From: JBBRHQ01 sp963815645
Lineage (GTDB): Bacteria > Actinomycetota > Thermoleophilia > Solirubrobacterales > 70-9
DNA length: 64,000 nt
Assembly: GCA_963815645.1 (NCBI GenBank)
Contig: CAWFHL010000001.1
Coordinates: 868,001-932,000 of the forward strand
Direction of reading: 5' to 3'
The position numbers and the translations under genes are program-made. Of the stretch, positions 16,494-26,443 are shown in pieces (position 1 is the first letter of the stretch; every line of letters begins with the position of its first letter). The notes under the pieces were generated by a model that made no database searches, was not told where the DNA came from, and saw only the letters and a list, made by a program, of their open reading frames with translations.

Positions 16494-19188
16494 TCACTGC
16501 TCCCGCAGGGTCTCCCCCGAGTGGTAGGCGGCGCAGGCCGCCCATGGCCAGGGCCGTGGGGGGTAGGGGACGGTGGCGGCGATCGCGGCGGCGCCGAGCC
16601 CCGCTAGTAAGCCCAGGGCACCGCGAGCGGTCCGGCGGCGGGTCGAAGACGTGCTGGAGCATCGCGACCAGCATCTCGGCCAGCAGCCAGCCCAGGCCGG
16701 CGCCGAGCACCAGCCCGGCGCCAGCACCAGCGCGGCCTCGCTCCACAGGAACGCGCCGACGTCGCGCAGGGGCGCGCCCAGCGCGGCCATCGTGGCGAAC
16801 TCGTGGCGGCGCTCGGCGATGCCCAGGGCGACGAACAGGGCCATCGCCGCGGCCGCCAGCACGATCACGAAGGCCTCCTCGATGCGGCTGATGCCGGTCA
16901 GGTCGACGGTGGTGATCGAGCTGACGGTCTGGCGGTCTGCTGGTTGATGTCCTTGACCATCGTGCCGTCGGCCGTCGTGGCCGCGGCGACGCGGCTGGCA
17001 ACGGCCGCGGGTCGCCGCTCGCCTTGGCGAACACGACGTTCGGGCCGGGGCATGGTCGGCGTCTGGAGGTAGCCGAGGTTGGCGACCATGAACGAGTCCT
17101 TCGGCGCCGAGGGGAACTCCTGGACCACGCCGACCACGTGGAACGGGACGACGCGGAAGGCGCCGGTCTGGCGGTCGAGCACGCGCAGCTTGAGCAGATC
17201 TCCGGGCGCAGCGAGTAGTCGGTGATCGTCTCCTTGGAGACCAGGATGCCGTCGGGGGTGCGCGCAGCGCGACCATCGCCTGCTCGGCGAGCGCCGAGGA
17301 AGTAGGAGTCGCGCAGGGTGGTGGCCCTCGTGAAGGAGGCCGGGTCGATCCCGTAGGTGTCCTGCAGGTCGGGGCCGACGTAGGCGTAGGCGTGGTCCAG
17401 CGCGGTGGTCGCCTGCACGCCGGGCACCGCGCGATCTTCGCTGTGGCAGTGCTTGTTGCGGTGACGCCCGGGGGCGCGGTCGCGGTGACGTCGGCGCCCA
17501 GCGTCAGCTGGGCGTCGACTTCGGCCTGCTGGTCGTAGGTGGCGGTGAAGATGCCCAGGTTCACGCCGAAGGCGAGCAGCAGCCCGACCACCACCAGCCC
17601 GCGGTTGATCGCCGCGCCCCGGCGGGCGGCGCTGGCCAGCAGGAAGCCGCGAGCGCGCTCGGCCCGGACCCCGGCCGCGCGCCGCGCCAGCCAGGCAGCG
17701 CCGGCCGCGCAGCCGGACGAGCAGCAGCGTGGCCCCGATCCACAGCAGCGCGGGCGCGAAGAACATGTAGACCGAGAGCGACAGCGTCGGGTTGGAGTCG
17801 GGGTTGACCACGGCCGAGAAGCCGGTTCGCGCGGTGAGCCAGTAGATCAGCCCGCTGATCGCCAGCGCGACCACGTCGAGATACAGGCGTTGCCACAGCG
17901 GCTGCCCTCGCGGCGGACCGAGCGGCGGCTCCTCGGCCACCTGGCGCGCAGGACCGCGGCGCTGGCGCCGATCCGGGCCGCGGCGGCGCCGGCGAATGCC
18001 AAGACGACGCAGGCGGCAGCGGTGATGGCGGCGCGGGTGAGGTGAGGCCGACGCCGCCCTTGACCACCGCGACACGGCAGCGAGGGCAAGGCCGGCCCCA
18101 GCAGCCCGGCCAGAGGCCGATCACGGCGCTCTCGACGCCGGCCACGGCGAGAGGTCGCGGCGGGTCGCTCCGCGCGCGCGCAGCAGCGCCAGGTCGCGCC
18201 GATCGCGCTCGGCTGTGCCGAGCGCGGCCAGGTAGGCCAGGCCCAGTGCGATCAGCGCGCCCGGGACGGCGAGCATGATGTAGAGCGCCTGGGCATAGAG
18301 GGCGTCGCCGGCGGCGGTGTTGAGCGAGTCGGAGAGGTTGTCGACGAACTGGACCTGGCCGGGCAGCGAGCGCTCGACGCGGTTGCGGGTCCGGTCGGCG
18401 CGCTTAGCGCGGCCGAGGGCTGCCGCTCGAGAGCGGCCCCGGGTCGAGCTGCGCCTGCACCTGCCACTGGACGCCCGTCTGGGCGCCGGGCTGGACGTTC
18501 GTGCCGGCGTTCGCCGGGCGTGATCGTGCGGAGCGACGGCGCGAGCGTGCGGGCGAAGGTGTCGAGCGGCAGGATCGCGACGTTGGCGGGCGGCTGGGCC
18601 GGCGCCGGGCCGAGCTGCGGGTTGAGCGGCTGGAAGAGCACGTCGGGCGCGGTGACCAGCGCCACGCCGGTGACCGTGAGCGGTGCGGCCGGGCTCCCGT
18701 GGCGGGGGTGAGGCGACACGGTCGCCGATGCGGGCCTGCAGGGTCGCGGCCATCTGCTGGTCGAGGACGACTGCGCCGGGCCTCAGGGCGCCCTGAAGCA
18801 TCCGGAAGGTCTGGATGTGCGACAGGTAGTCCGGCGGCACCGCGAGCACCGACGCCGCTGCCCGCGCTGGTCGTGCCCGCCGGGCCGGCGGTGCGCCGCT
18901 CGGCCAGCGGCGCGGTGGCCGTCGGCCGAGGCCTGCGGGACGCCCGGCTGGCGCGCGACGCCGGCGGCGACCCGCTGCGCTTGCGGCGAGAGACCGACCG
19001 GGCCCTGCCAGTCCAGCGGCACGCTGCGCACGGCGCTGGCCGTCATCGTGCTGCAGCGAGTTGCCGACGAACAGCAGCATCGCCGCCGAGCAGCGCGGCC
19101 GCGGCCGCCAGCACGACGATCCGCGATCAGCGGTGCGCCCGGGCGCGCGGACGAGGCCGGCGAGCGCGAGGCGCGCGGCGGCGCTCAC
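16494..19188 (-). CDS. Large FtsX/MacB-type ABC permease, heavily frameshifted
   Basis: Starting at the GTG at 19188 (overlapping the ATPase stop as GTGA) the protein reads VSAAARLALAGLVRAPGRT and can be followed through many frame changes to GETLREQ and a stop at 16494. Recoverable pieces include a large extracytoplasmic domain (VPPDYLSHIQTFRMLQGALRPGA, LDQQMAATLQARIGD), a TM block (LYIMLAVPGALIALGLAYLAALGTAERDRRDLALLRARGA) typical of FtsX-family permeases, a second half with WQRLYLDVVALAISGLIYWLTARTGF, VQATTALDHAYAYVGPDLQDTYGID, and a last TM block (AERRHEFATMAALGAPLRDV). About 900 codons, so both half-permeases are in one chain. With two ATPases it should form a MacB-like mechanotransmission or lipoprotein-handling machine. 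Frame shifts occur roughly every 100 bases. Confidence 0.7.
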
Positions 19189-19893
19189 GTCCGACCTCCG
19201 CGGCGACGATCCTGCCGTCGCGCAAGCTCGATCGCGCTCGGGAGCGCGCCGCGACGTCGGCGTCATGGGTCGCGATCACCAGCGCGAAGCCGAACTCCTC
19301 GCGCAGGGCGTCGATCAGGTCGAGCACCCGCGCGCCCGGTGTCGGAGTCGAGATGGCCGGTGGGCTCGTCGCAGAGCAGCAGGTCGGGCCGCTGGGCGAG
19401 CGCGCGGGCGATCGCGACCCGCTGGCTCTCGCCGCCGGAGAGCTCGGCCGGCAGGGGTCGAGCTTCGCGGCGAGGCCGACCAGCGCCGAGCAGCTCGTCG
19501 CGCCGGGTCGGCCCGAGCCGCGCCGTCGGCCGCGTGCAGCGGCGAAGGCGACGTTCTCCTAGGCGGTGAAGTGGGGCAGCAGGTTGGAGCCCTGGAAGAC
19601 GTAGGCGATGCCGTGGGCGCGCGCCGCGCCCGCGCGCGGCCGCGTCGAGCGACGAGAGCGGCTCGCCCCTCCACCTGACGGTCGCCGGCGGTCGGGGTCG
19701 ACCAGCCCGCCGAGCACGTGCAGCAGCGTCGTCTTGCCGGACCCCGAGCGGCCCCATAGCGCCAGCGACTCGCCTCGGCCGATCGCAGCGAGACCGACGT
19801 CCGCAGCGCCTCAATTCGCGCCTGCGCCGTCCCCGTAGCTGACGGTCAGCTCCTCGCCGACGCGAGCCTCGCGGGCGGCCGTCGCCGGCTCAT
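19185..19893 (-). CDS. ABC transporter ATPase (MacB/LolD type), second copy, frameshifted
   Basis: The ATG at 19893 overlaps the stop of the upstream ATPase as ATGA. Walker A is intact (WGRSGSGKTTLLHVLGG); later, in other frames, come the signature region (LSGGE with RVAIARALAQRPDLLLCDEPTGHLDSDTG as signature plus Walker B) and IDALREEFGFALVIATHDADVAARS with the switch His. It ends at 19185 where the permease GTG begins. Frame changes lie near 19860, 19700, 19620, 19540, 19455, 19345 and 19240. The family pairs with FtsX-like permeases. Confidence 0.7.
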
Positions 19894-20567
19894 CGCACCG
19901 CCCTTCCGTCGCGGATCTCGATCACGCGGTCGGCCGCGCGCCGGCAACGCGCTCGGAGTGGGTCACGACGACCACCGTGCTGCCGTGCTCCTCGCGCAGC
20001 GCGCGCAGCGCCTCGAGGACGACTCCGCTCGTTGCGCCGCGTCGAGCTCGCCCGTCGGCTCGTCGGCCAAGACGAGCGGTGCGCGGCGCGCCGCGGCGGC
20101 GGCGATCGCCACGCGCTGCTGCTCGCCGCCGGAGAGCGCGCGCGGCGCGATGCGTGCGCCGCTCGGCGAGGCCGAACGCGGCGAGCGCCGCCGCCGCCTC
20201 GTCCGCGTCCGGCGGCCGTGCTCCGCCAGCCGCAGCGAGGTGGCCACGTTCTCCTGCGGCGGTCAAGCGCCGGCCACAGGTTGTCGCTCTGGAAGACGAT
20301 CGCCACGTCGCGGGCGCGGTAGGCGGCGAGCTCCGCCTCGTCGAGGCGGCCGAGCGAGCGCCCGACGGCGCGGACCTCGCCGGCCGAGGGCTGGTCGAGC
20401 CCGGCGGCGAGCGACAGCAGCGTGCTCTTGCCGCAGCCGGACGGGCCCGAGGACCGCGACGAACTCGCCCGCGCTCGACGCGCAGGTCGAGGCCGCGCAG
20501 CGCGACGGTCTCGACCGGCCCCGAGCGGTAGATCTTGAAGACGTCGTGGCACTCGAGCGCCGGCCAC
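19890..20567 (-). CDS. ABC transporter ATPase (MacB/LolD type), first copy, frameshifted
   Basis: Reads PALECHDVFKIYRSGPVETVALRGLDL, then Walker A (VRLRQEHAAV in one frame, GPSGCGKSTLLSLAAGL in the other), Q-loop region RDVAIVFQSDNLWPAL, a signature region LSGGEQQRVAIAAAAARRAPLVLADEPTGELD with Walker B, and ends SERVAG..ADRVIEIRDGRAVR with the stop at 19890. The start is uncertain because of indels: the GTG at 20567 is nominal. Two different ATPase genes feeding one large permease suggests a heterodimeric ATPase pair. Confidence 0.68.
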   Translation of the reverse strand: MAGARVPRRLQDLPLGAGRDRRAARPRPARRARASSSRSSGPSGCGKSTLLSLAAGLDQPSAGEVRAVGRSLGRLDEAELAAYRARDVAIVFQSDNLWPALDRRRRTWPPRCGWRSTAAGRGRGGGGARRVRPRRAAHASRRARSPAASSSAWRSPPPRRAAHRSSWPTSRRASSTRRNERSRPRGAARAARGARQHGGRRDPLRARCRRAADRVIEIRDGRAVR

Positions 20568-20629
20568 TCGATCTCCTCGGGGCGCGCTCGGGCTCGACGT
20601 AGAGGCTCCTGCAGCCGTCCACCGTGAAG

Positions 20630-21202
20630 CTCTTGCTCGATCAGCCGGTAGGCGTCGACGTTGTCGACGCCTACGGGGTCCGAGATCGCACGGTGGCGAC
20701 CTTGCCGCCGCGGCGTAGACGTAGCGGTCGACGATCAGCACAGCGCTTGCCGGTCACCGGGTTGGGCTTGCTCTGCGGTCGTGTAGGTGACCTTGATCAC
20801 GGGCGCGCCGCTTGATCGTCACCGTCCCGGCGGCTGGGCTGGTGAGCGACGGCTCTGAGGCCTTCAGCGCGTGAGCGCCGCGCTGCACCGAGGCGACCGT
20901 GGCGGCGGGCCCGGGAGCGACGACGACGTGGACCGGGTTGTCCTTGTCCTGAAGGTGACGTCGTCGGCCGAGCCCTGCTGGGCCCAGCCCTCCGGGTACT
21001 TGATCGAGTAGCCGGCCGCCGTGTTGCGGAAGGTGAGGAAGACCTGGTTGTCCGGGATGTCGCCGGTGGCCGCGGACTGCGCTTCCTGCGACCGGCGCCT
21101 GACGTGGGCGCCGATGGACTGCCGGAGGATCCGCAACTCGCGAGCGCGAGCGCGGCGCGTGATGGGAACGAGGATGGAGGGTTTGAAGCGTTGAGCTGTC
21201 AT
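20630..21202 (-). CDS. PsbP-like/lipoprotein-type surface protein, frameshifted
   Basis: The ATG at 21202 begins MTAQRFKPSILVPITRRARA. The central part reads FLTFRNTAAGYSIKYPEGWAQQG, a motif seen in PsbP-like and related secreted domains, then PVHVVVAPGPAATVASVQ, VIKVTYTTAE, a VDRYVYAAAGKVATVDLGTP strand pair and GVDNVDAYRLIEQSF near the end. Frame changes occur near 20950, 20880, 20800, 20770, 20720 and 20640, so the exact end (about 20630) is uncertain. No standard signal peptide is readable, perhaps because of indels. It sits between the propeller gene and the ATPases in one operon, so it probably is an extracytoplasmic partner of the permease. Confidence 0.55.
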
Positions 21203-21270
21203 GGCGACATCGTCGCTCCGCGGCACCTGAATAAATCCTGAACCTCTTTAGGTGCTCTGCCGCCGCGTCG

Positions 21271-22453
21271 CTAGCGGAAGACCCCGGTGTGGCCGAGCGA
21301 GTAGCGTCCGGGCTGGGGATAGACGCAGAGGCCGTGGGGGCCCTGCCGACCGGGATGCGGGCGAGCAGCTTGCCGGTGCGGGTGTCGATCGCGTAGACCT
21401 CGGCGTCGTAGCGGCCGGAGAGCCAGAGCACCTTGCCGTCGGCCGAGACGCCGCCCATGTCCGGGCTGCCGCCGCCGGGAGGCGCCAGGTGTCGACCACC
21501 TTGCGCTTGGCGAACGAGACCACCGAGACCGATCCCTCGCTCGCGGTTGGAGACGTACAGGTAGCGGGAGTCGCGGCTGGCGTACAGCCCGTGGGCGCCC
21601 GCGCCCGTGGGGATGAAGCCGATCCGCGTGAAAGCTGTGGGCGTCGACCAGCCAGACGCCGCCGGCCATCATGTCGGCGACGTAGAAGATCCGCCCGTCC
21701 GGCGAGAGCTTGACGTCCTGGGGCATGCGCGCCGGGACGCAGCTCGAGCGTGCCGACGACCCGCTCGCGGGCGACGTCGACCTTGATCAGCTGCCGCCGA
21801 ACTCGCAGCTGGCCAGCAGGTAGCGGCCGTCGGCGGTGAAGTCCAGGTGGTCGACGCCCGGGCAGGGCACGCGAGAGCGAGTGGTGCAGCGCATCGTGTG
21901 CGGGTCGCGGAAGTCGAGCCGGCGCAGCCGCTCGGCCACGACGATCGCGTAGCGCCCGTCGGGGGTGAAGTAGAGGTTGTAGGGTCGTCGACCGGAACCG
22001 GCTTGCCGGGCTTGCCGGTGGCCGGGTCGATCGGGGTCAGGCTGTTGCCCTCGTCGTTGTTGACCCAGAGCGTCTTCAGGTCATAGGAGGGGACGACGTG
22101 CTGCGGCAGCGCGCCGACCGGGAAGTCGTCGATCACCTTGAAGGTGCTGGGGTCGATGACGTTGACCGTGTTGCTCTCGCTGTTCGGCACGTAGACCCGC
22201 GAGGGGAAGTCCTCGCACGGCCGGCGCTCAGCTGCCCGGGCCGGTCGGCCGCATAGACGTCGTGCGGGTTGAGCAGTGGCGGGACTCCGTTCCGACCCCT
22301 CGGGCGGTGCCTGCTGCGGTCGGATGCCCGCCTGCGCCGCCGGCCGGCTGTTCGTCATCGCCGGGGTATCCGACCCTCCCGACCCGCAGGCAGCGAGCAT
22401 CGCGATCGCAAGACGATCGCGCCGATGGTCAGCGGCTTCCTATAGCCGGACAC
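21271..22453 (-). CDS. YVTN-family beta-propeller lipoprotein, frameshifted
   Basis: The GTG at 22453, preceded by a G-rich ribosome site, gives VSGYRKPLTIGAIVL, and after one shift IAMLAACGSGGS with a lipobox (LAAC). Propeller blades follow: RVYVPNSESNTVNVIDPSTFKVIDDFPVG, LPQHVVPSYDLKTLWVNNDEGNSLTPIDP, then in other frames MPQDVKLSPDGRIFYVADMM, VSVVSFAKRKVVDTWRLP and DTRTGKLLARIPVG, ending HTGVFR at 21271. The YVTN/cytochrome-d1-like propeller is a ligand-binding or scaffolding platform at the outer face of the membrane. It is the first gene of the ABC operon. About eight frame shifts in 1.2 kb. Confidence 0.7.
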
Positions 22454-22756
22454 GCCCCCCATGATGCGCTGAGGAACCTGAATGCCTCCTGAACGCGGGG
22501 GCAGCACACGCAATCCGAGTCGCAGGCGGTCAGGATTCTGTCAGGCGCGGGGCTCCAGGATTGCGGTGATGCCACCTGCGACCCTTCCAAACGGCCTTCG
22601 CCGGCGGCCTGGCGCTCTATCGTATGCGCGAGCTGCGGGTCGCCTTTTTCGGCGCTCGGCGCCGCGCCCACCCACGGCCACTCCCACTGTTAAGACGGCG
22701 AGGTCGAACAAACCAGCGGTACGGCACAGAGGGAGCCGACCCCGCCCGACCCCTCG
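22454..22756. other. Intergenic region between divergent genes
   Basis: This 303-base stretch separates the divergent propeller and M14 peptidase genes. In one plus frame bases 22640-22720 encode a Thr/Pro/Lys-rich segment (TATPTVKTARSNKPA) that resembles a secreted-protein linker, so the peptidase may really begin here with a frameshift in its N-terminus. No promoter, RNA or repeat is evident. Confidence 0.3.
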
Positions 22757-23401
22757 GTGCGCCGGCGAATCCGCCTCGGGCGCTCGGTCCTCGGGCGTCC
22801 GGTCGTCGGGTTCGAGCTCGGCGACGGCGACGCCGAGCGTCGGCTCTTGGTCGTCGGCTGCATTCACGGCGACGAGCCGGCGGGGATCGCGGTGGCTCGC
22901 CGGCTCGAGACGGGACCGCTCCCCCGAGAGGCCCAGGTATGGGTGGTCAACGACCTCAATCCCGACGGGGTTGCCATCGGCACCCGGCAGAATGCGAATC
23001 GCGTTGACCTGAACCGAAACTTCCCCTGGCGCTGGCGCCCTCTCGGCAGGGCTGGAGACCAGCAGTACTCCGGGCCCAAGCCGCTCTCGGAGCCGGAATC
23101 TCGGATCGCCAAATCACTCATCCTGAAGCTGCGACCTGCGATCACTGTCTGGTTCCATCAGCCGCTCGCCTTGATCGACGAGTCCGGCGGCAGGCTGAGA
23201 ATCGAGCGCCGCTTCTCCGCCCTCACCGGCCTCCCGCTGCGCCGTCTCGTGCGCTACCCGGGCAGCGCCTCCGGCTGGCAGAACCACCGCCTGTCCGGGA
23301 GCACCGCCTTCGTCTCCGAACTGCCGGCCGGCCGGATTCCGGATAGAGCTGTCGCCCGCTACGCGAGGGCGCTGCGGCGCCTTGCGCCACGGGGGTCCTA
23401 G
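22757..23401 (+). CDS. M14-family zinc carboxypeptidase, MpaA-like
   Basis: The zinc and catalytic residues of the murein peptide amidase / M14 family are visible: CIHGDEPAG (His and Glu zinc ligands), NPDG with NRVDLNRNFP (substrate-binding Asn-Arg), TVWFHQPL (third zinc ligand His) and FVSELP (catalytic Glu). It most likely trims peptidoglycan-derived peptides. At 214 residues it lacks a visible signal peptide; see the upstream region note for a possible frameshifted N-terminus. The GTG at 22757 is the first in-frame start. The stop TAG at 23399-23401 is followed at once by the Kelch gene. Confidence 0.75.
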   Translation: MRRRIRLGRSVLGRPVVGFELGDGDAERRLLVVGCIHGDEPAGIAVARRLETGPLPREAQVWVVNDLNPDGVAIGTRQNANRVDLNRNFPWRWRPLGRAGDQQYSGPKPLSEPESRIAKSLILKLRPAITVWFHQPLALIDESGGRLRIERRFSALTGLPLRRLVRYPGSASGWQNHRLSGSTAFVSELPAGRIPDRAVARYARALRRLAPRGS

Positions 23402-24684
23402 TGCCGGTCGAGCCGAGGCGGCGGCGTGCCGGGCCCACTCGAGCCGGCGCCGTTTGCTCATCTTGGGTGCCCTGCTCGGTGTCGCGGTGATGCTGACCAT
23501 CGTTACCTCATCAGGTCCTGGTGGAGGCTCGGGTTCGGAGTCCGCCACCCGGACCGACTCGGGCCGCGGGCAGTCTCACGGAACGCCAGGGCGTCCTCTT
23601 CGGCCGACCGCCCGGGCGTCTTCATTGAGACTGCCGGCGGCGATCTCGGGAGAGACGGTCGTCTCGCGGCCCCGCGACTTGCTGGTGATCGGTGGGCTCG
23701 ACCAAGCCGGCGACTCGACCTCATCGGTGCTCGACTTCGACCCCGGCACCGGAACGATCCGCCCGGCCGGATCGCTCTCACAACCGCTGCACGACGCCGC
23801 CGCAACCGCCGTGCGCGGACGCGTCCTGGTCTTCGGCGGCGGCTCCGCCACGACGGTGGACGAGGTCGAGCGTCTGGCTCCGGGGCGAGCCGGAGTGCCA
23901 GTCGGCCATCTGCCGCAGACCCGGTCGGACCTCTCGGCCGTGACCGTCGGCCATTCCGCATTCGTCCTCGGCGGTTACGACGGAGTGCGACCGCTCGGGT
24001 CAGTGCTGGAGACGCAGGACGGGCGCAGCTTCATCACGCTCGCGCAGCTGCCGGTGCCGGTCCGCTACGCCTCGGTGGCGGCGCAGGGAAACTCCCTCTT
24101 CGTCCTCGGCGGCGAGCTCGCCGATGGGACCGACACCGCCGACATCCAGTCCGTCAACCTCTCCTCGGGCCGGGCATCGATAGCGGGTCGGCTGCCGGCC
24201 GGTCTCTCCCACGCTTCGGCCGTGAATCTGCGAGGCAGGGTCCTCCTGCTCGGGGGCCGGCTCGACGGACGCACTACCGATCAGATATTGCGGTTCGATC
24301 CCCGCCGGATCCTCTCGAAGCAGGCGGGGTCGACTCCCCGCTCCGGTGCAAAACGCCGCCGCCGGAGCGGTGGGTGGCACCGCCTACCTGATCGGCGGGC
24401 TCGACCCGGACGGAACGCCGATCGAGACGATCGACCAGGTCCGGCTCAAACCGGCCATTAACCGGTCCCGAACCGGTGAGCTCATCCGCTCGATGCTCGA
24501 GCTCGTCGGCATCCAGAACCGCCCATCCCACCCGCTCGACGAGATGGCCCGAGAAATGATCGGACTCGAGATCGCTCAGCGCCACCCGCTCGCGGTAGAC
24601 AACGGTTCTCGCGGCCTCGTCGGGGGCATCCGTGACTACGACAATCTGCGGCATGCTGGTCTCCTTCGGATTGGGTCGGTTTAG
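23382..24684 (+). CDS. Membrane-anchored Kelch-repeat protein, frameshift and fused tail
   Basis: A basic N-terminus precedes one TM helix (RRLLILGALLGVAVMLTIVTS), a Ser/Gly linker, then Kelch blades of about 48 residues: DLLVIGGLDQAG..VLDFDPGTG, RVLVFGGGSAT, AFVLGGYDG, LFVLGGELADG, RVLLLGGRLDG, and after a shift near 24310-24340 AVGGTAYLIGGLDPDG with DQVRLKP, the last strand. From about 24455 the frame is antisense to the small MPQI gene, so the residues after VRLKP are probably not native: a deletion seems to have removed both stops. The start is uncertain between TTG at 23382 and a frameshifted GTG at 23401. The propeller would face outward. Confidence 0.65.
24274..24654 (-). CDS. Conserved small protein, MPQIVVVTDAPDEAA family
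   Basis: The ATG at 24654 begins MPQIVVVTDAPDEAARTVVYRE and continues to HLVERVGWAVLDADELEHRADEL. Those first 60 or so residues look like a compact alpha/beta protein with a conserved N-terminus, shared with a truncated copy at 36334. A good GAAGGAG site lies upstream. After DEL the frame runs antisense into the Kelch gene and is probably not native. It is divergent from a phosphoesterase gene, as is the second copy. I do not recognise a characterised family; in this genome the two copies accompany the duplicated glycan cassette. Confidence 0.5.
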   Translation of the reverse strand: MPQIVVVTDAPDEAARTVVYRERVALSDLESDHFSGHLVERVGWAVLDADELEHRADELTGSGPVNGRFEPDLVDRLDRRSVRVEPADQVGGATHRSGGGVLHRSGESTPPASRGSGGDRTAISDR

Positions 24685-24784
24685 CGTGAACCTCGCCGAT
24701 TTGCCGCAGGTCAAGGAGCGGTAAAAGTTGGGTCAAGACCTTGCCGTTCATGGTCCGCTCATCTTGGGCCACGATCATCGAGGG

Positions 24785-25665
24785 ATGCTCTCCAGGACGC
24801 TGAGAAGGCGATTGAGCTGGCTCCTTCCAGGGATCGCCGTTGCCGCCGTCCTCGCGCTGATTGTCGTCCCGGATAGCGACGGGGGAGCTCACCACATCAC
24901 CCCTGCCTACCCCCCGCGGTACTCGCACGTCGCCGTTCTCGTACTCGAGAACCACGAGTACCGCAGCATCATCGGAAACCCCAGCTCCCCCTACCTCACC
25001 AGCCTGGCGCGCCGCTCCGCGATCTCCACCGGCTACTTCGGAGTGACTCATCCCTCCCTGCCCAACTACCTGGCGATGACCGGGGGGTCGACCTTCGGGG
25101 TGAGCGGCGACTGTGCAACTTGCACCGTGGAGGGAAAGAGCGTCTTCGACCAGCTCAGCGAGGCCGGCATCTCCTGGAAGGCCTACTTCCAGCCGCAATC
25201 GCGACGGGTCAACCCCTTCCTTCATTACGAGGGGAGCCTCAGCGACGGCGATGCCGCCAATGTGGTCCCGTTCAGCCGCCTCCGCCTGGACATCAACCAC
25301 CACTCTCTACCCAGATTCTCCTGGCTTGGTCTCAGCCTCTGTCACGACGGCCACAGTTGCTCGGCGGGGGTCAGCGACCTCTACCTGTCGCGCTTGGTTC
25401 CTTCGGTCCTGCGGGCGCTCGGGCCCCACGGGGTACTTTTCGTGACCTGGGATGAGGGGACGACCCCGGTGGGTGCCTTCGGCGGTGCAGGTGGGGGCCA
25501 CGTCGCCCTGATCGCGGCCGGCGGGGCAGCCGAAGCGGGCGCCCGCTCCAGGGCGCCCGCGACCATTACACGCTCCTGCACACGATCGAGAACGCTTTCG
25601 GCCTGCCGCCGCTTCGCAAGGCGGCAGGCGCACCAGCCTGGCCGGTGCAGGGACTGCTGAGCTGA
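24785..25665 (+). CDS. Phosphoesterase-family (AcpA/PLC-type) secreted phosphatase, copy 1
   Basis: Signal anchor LSWLLPGIAVAAVLALIVVP, then alkaline-phosphatase-superfamily phosphoesterase motifs: HVAVLVLENHEYRSIIG (metal-binding Glu-Asn), GVTHPSLPNYLAMTGGSTFG (catalytic region with Ser/Thr), LSEAGISWKAYF, WLGLSLCHDGHSC and LFVTWDEG (metal ligands). Members hydrolyse phosphomonoesters or phosphodiesters outside the cytoplasm. A shift near 25555 precedes the native end HYTLLHTIENAFGLPPLRKA..GLLS and TGA at 25663-25665. ATG 24785 is preferred over the start at 24728. The copy at 36470-37336 is intact and about 65% alike by eye. Tail-to-tail with the GT2 gene. Confidence 0.78.
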
Positions 25666-25671
25666 CGCCCT

Positions 25672-26443
25672 CTAGGTGTGCGCGCCGCGGGGCAGCGGGT
25701 CCGGCCCCCGTCCCGGGCGGCGAGCGGCGCGACCGCAGCAGCGGCACCTGCCAGATCGCCTCGGCGACGATCGCTGCGTTCATCTTCGATTCGCCGACGC
25801 GCCGGTCGCGGAATGTGATCGGCACTTCCTCGACCGAAAAGCCGGAGGCGATCGCGCGGTAGGTCGTCTCGACCTGGAAGACGTAGCCGTGGGCTCCGAT
25901 CGAATCGAGGTCCAGCGCCTCCAGGACCTCGCGGCGAAAGCACTTGAAGCCACCGGTCAGGTCGCGGACGCTGAGGCCAAGCACGGCTCGCGCGTAGGCG
26001 CTTCCGCCGCGGCTGATCGCTCGCCGCAGGAAGCCCCAGTCTTCGACACTGCCCTGCTCGACATAGCGCGAGCCGATCGCCAGATCCACCTCCGAGGTGG
26101 CCGCGATCAATCGCGGCAGGTCAGCCGGGTCGTGGGAGAAGTCGGAGTCCATCTGAGCGATAAGCCCGGCTCCGCCGGCAAGTGCGTGTCGAAAGCCGGC
26201 CACGTAGGCGGGGCCGAGGCCCTCCTTGGCACGGCGATGCAGGACGGCGACGTCGCCGTGACGGGCCGCGAGCCGGTCGGCGATCCGCCCGGTGCCGTCG
26301 GGGGAGTCGTCGTCGACGATCAGGATCCGGCGCGGTGCGGCCAGGCTCTTCCTCACCGCGTCGACGATCGCCGCGATGTTGCCGGCCTCGTTGTAGGTCG
26401 GCAGCACCAGCCAGGCCTCCGGGTTCAGCGGCCGCGCTCTCAC
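25672..26443 (-). CDS. GT2 glycosyltransferase, polyprenyl-phosphate mannose synthase type, copy 1
   Basis: WLVLPTYNEAGNIAAIV, ILIVDDDSPDGTGRIAD, AQMDSDFSHDPADLPRL (DxD region), DLTGGFKCFRREVLEAL and EVPITFRDRRVGESKM are the signature segments of dolichol-phosphate-mannose-synthase-like GT2 enzymes, which move a hexose from a nucleotide sugar to a polyprenyl phosphate at the cytoplasmic face. The GTG at 26443 overlaps the GtrA stop as GTGA. Near the end (after IWQVPLLRS) the frame stays open into the opposite gene; with one shift the stop is TAG at 25672-25674. No C-terminal TM domain is present. Order GT-C, GtrA, GT2 indicates a coupled lipid-linked sugar pathway. Confidence 0.85.

Noticed and set aside
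22482..23012. A 176-codon plus-strand frame overlapping the M14 peptidase start
   Set aside because: It is Arg/Pro/Ser-rich and overlaps the zinc-site region in another frame. Only its first part might contribute a frameshifted leader to the peptidase.
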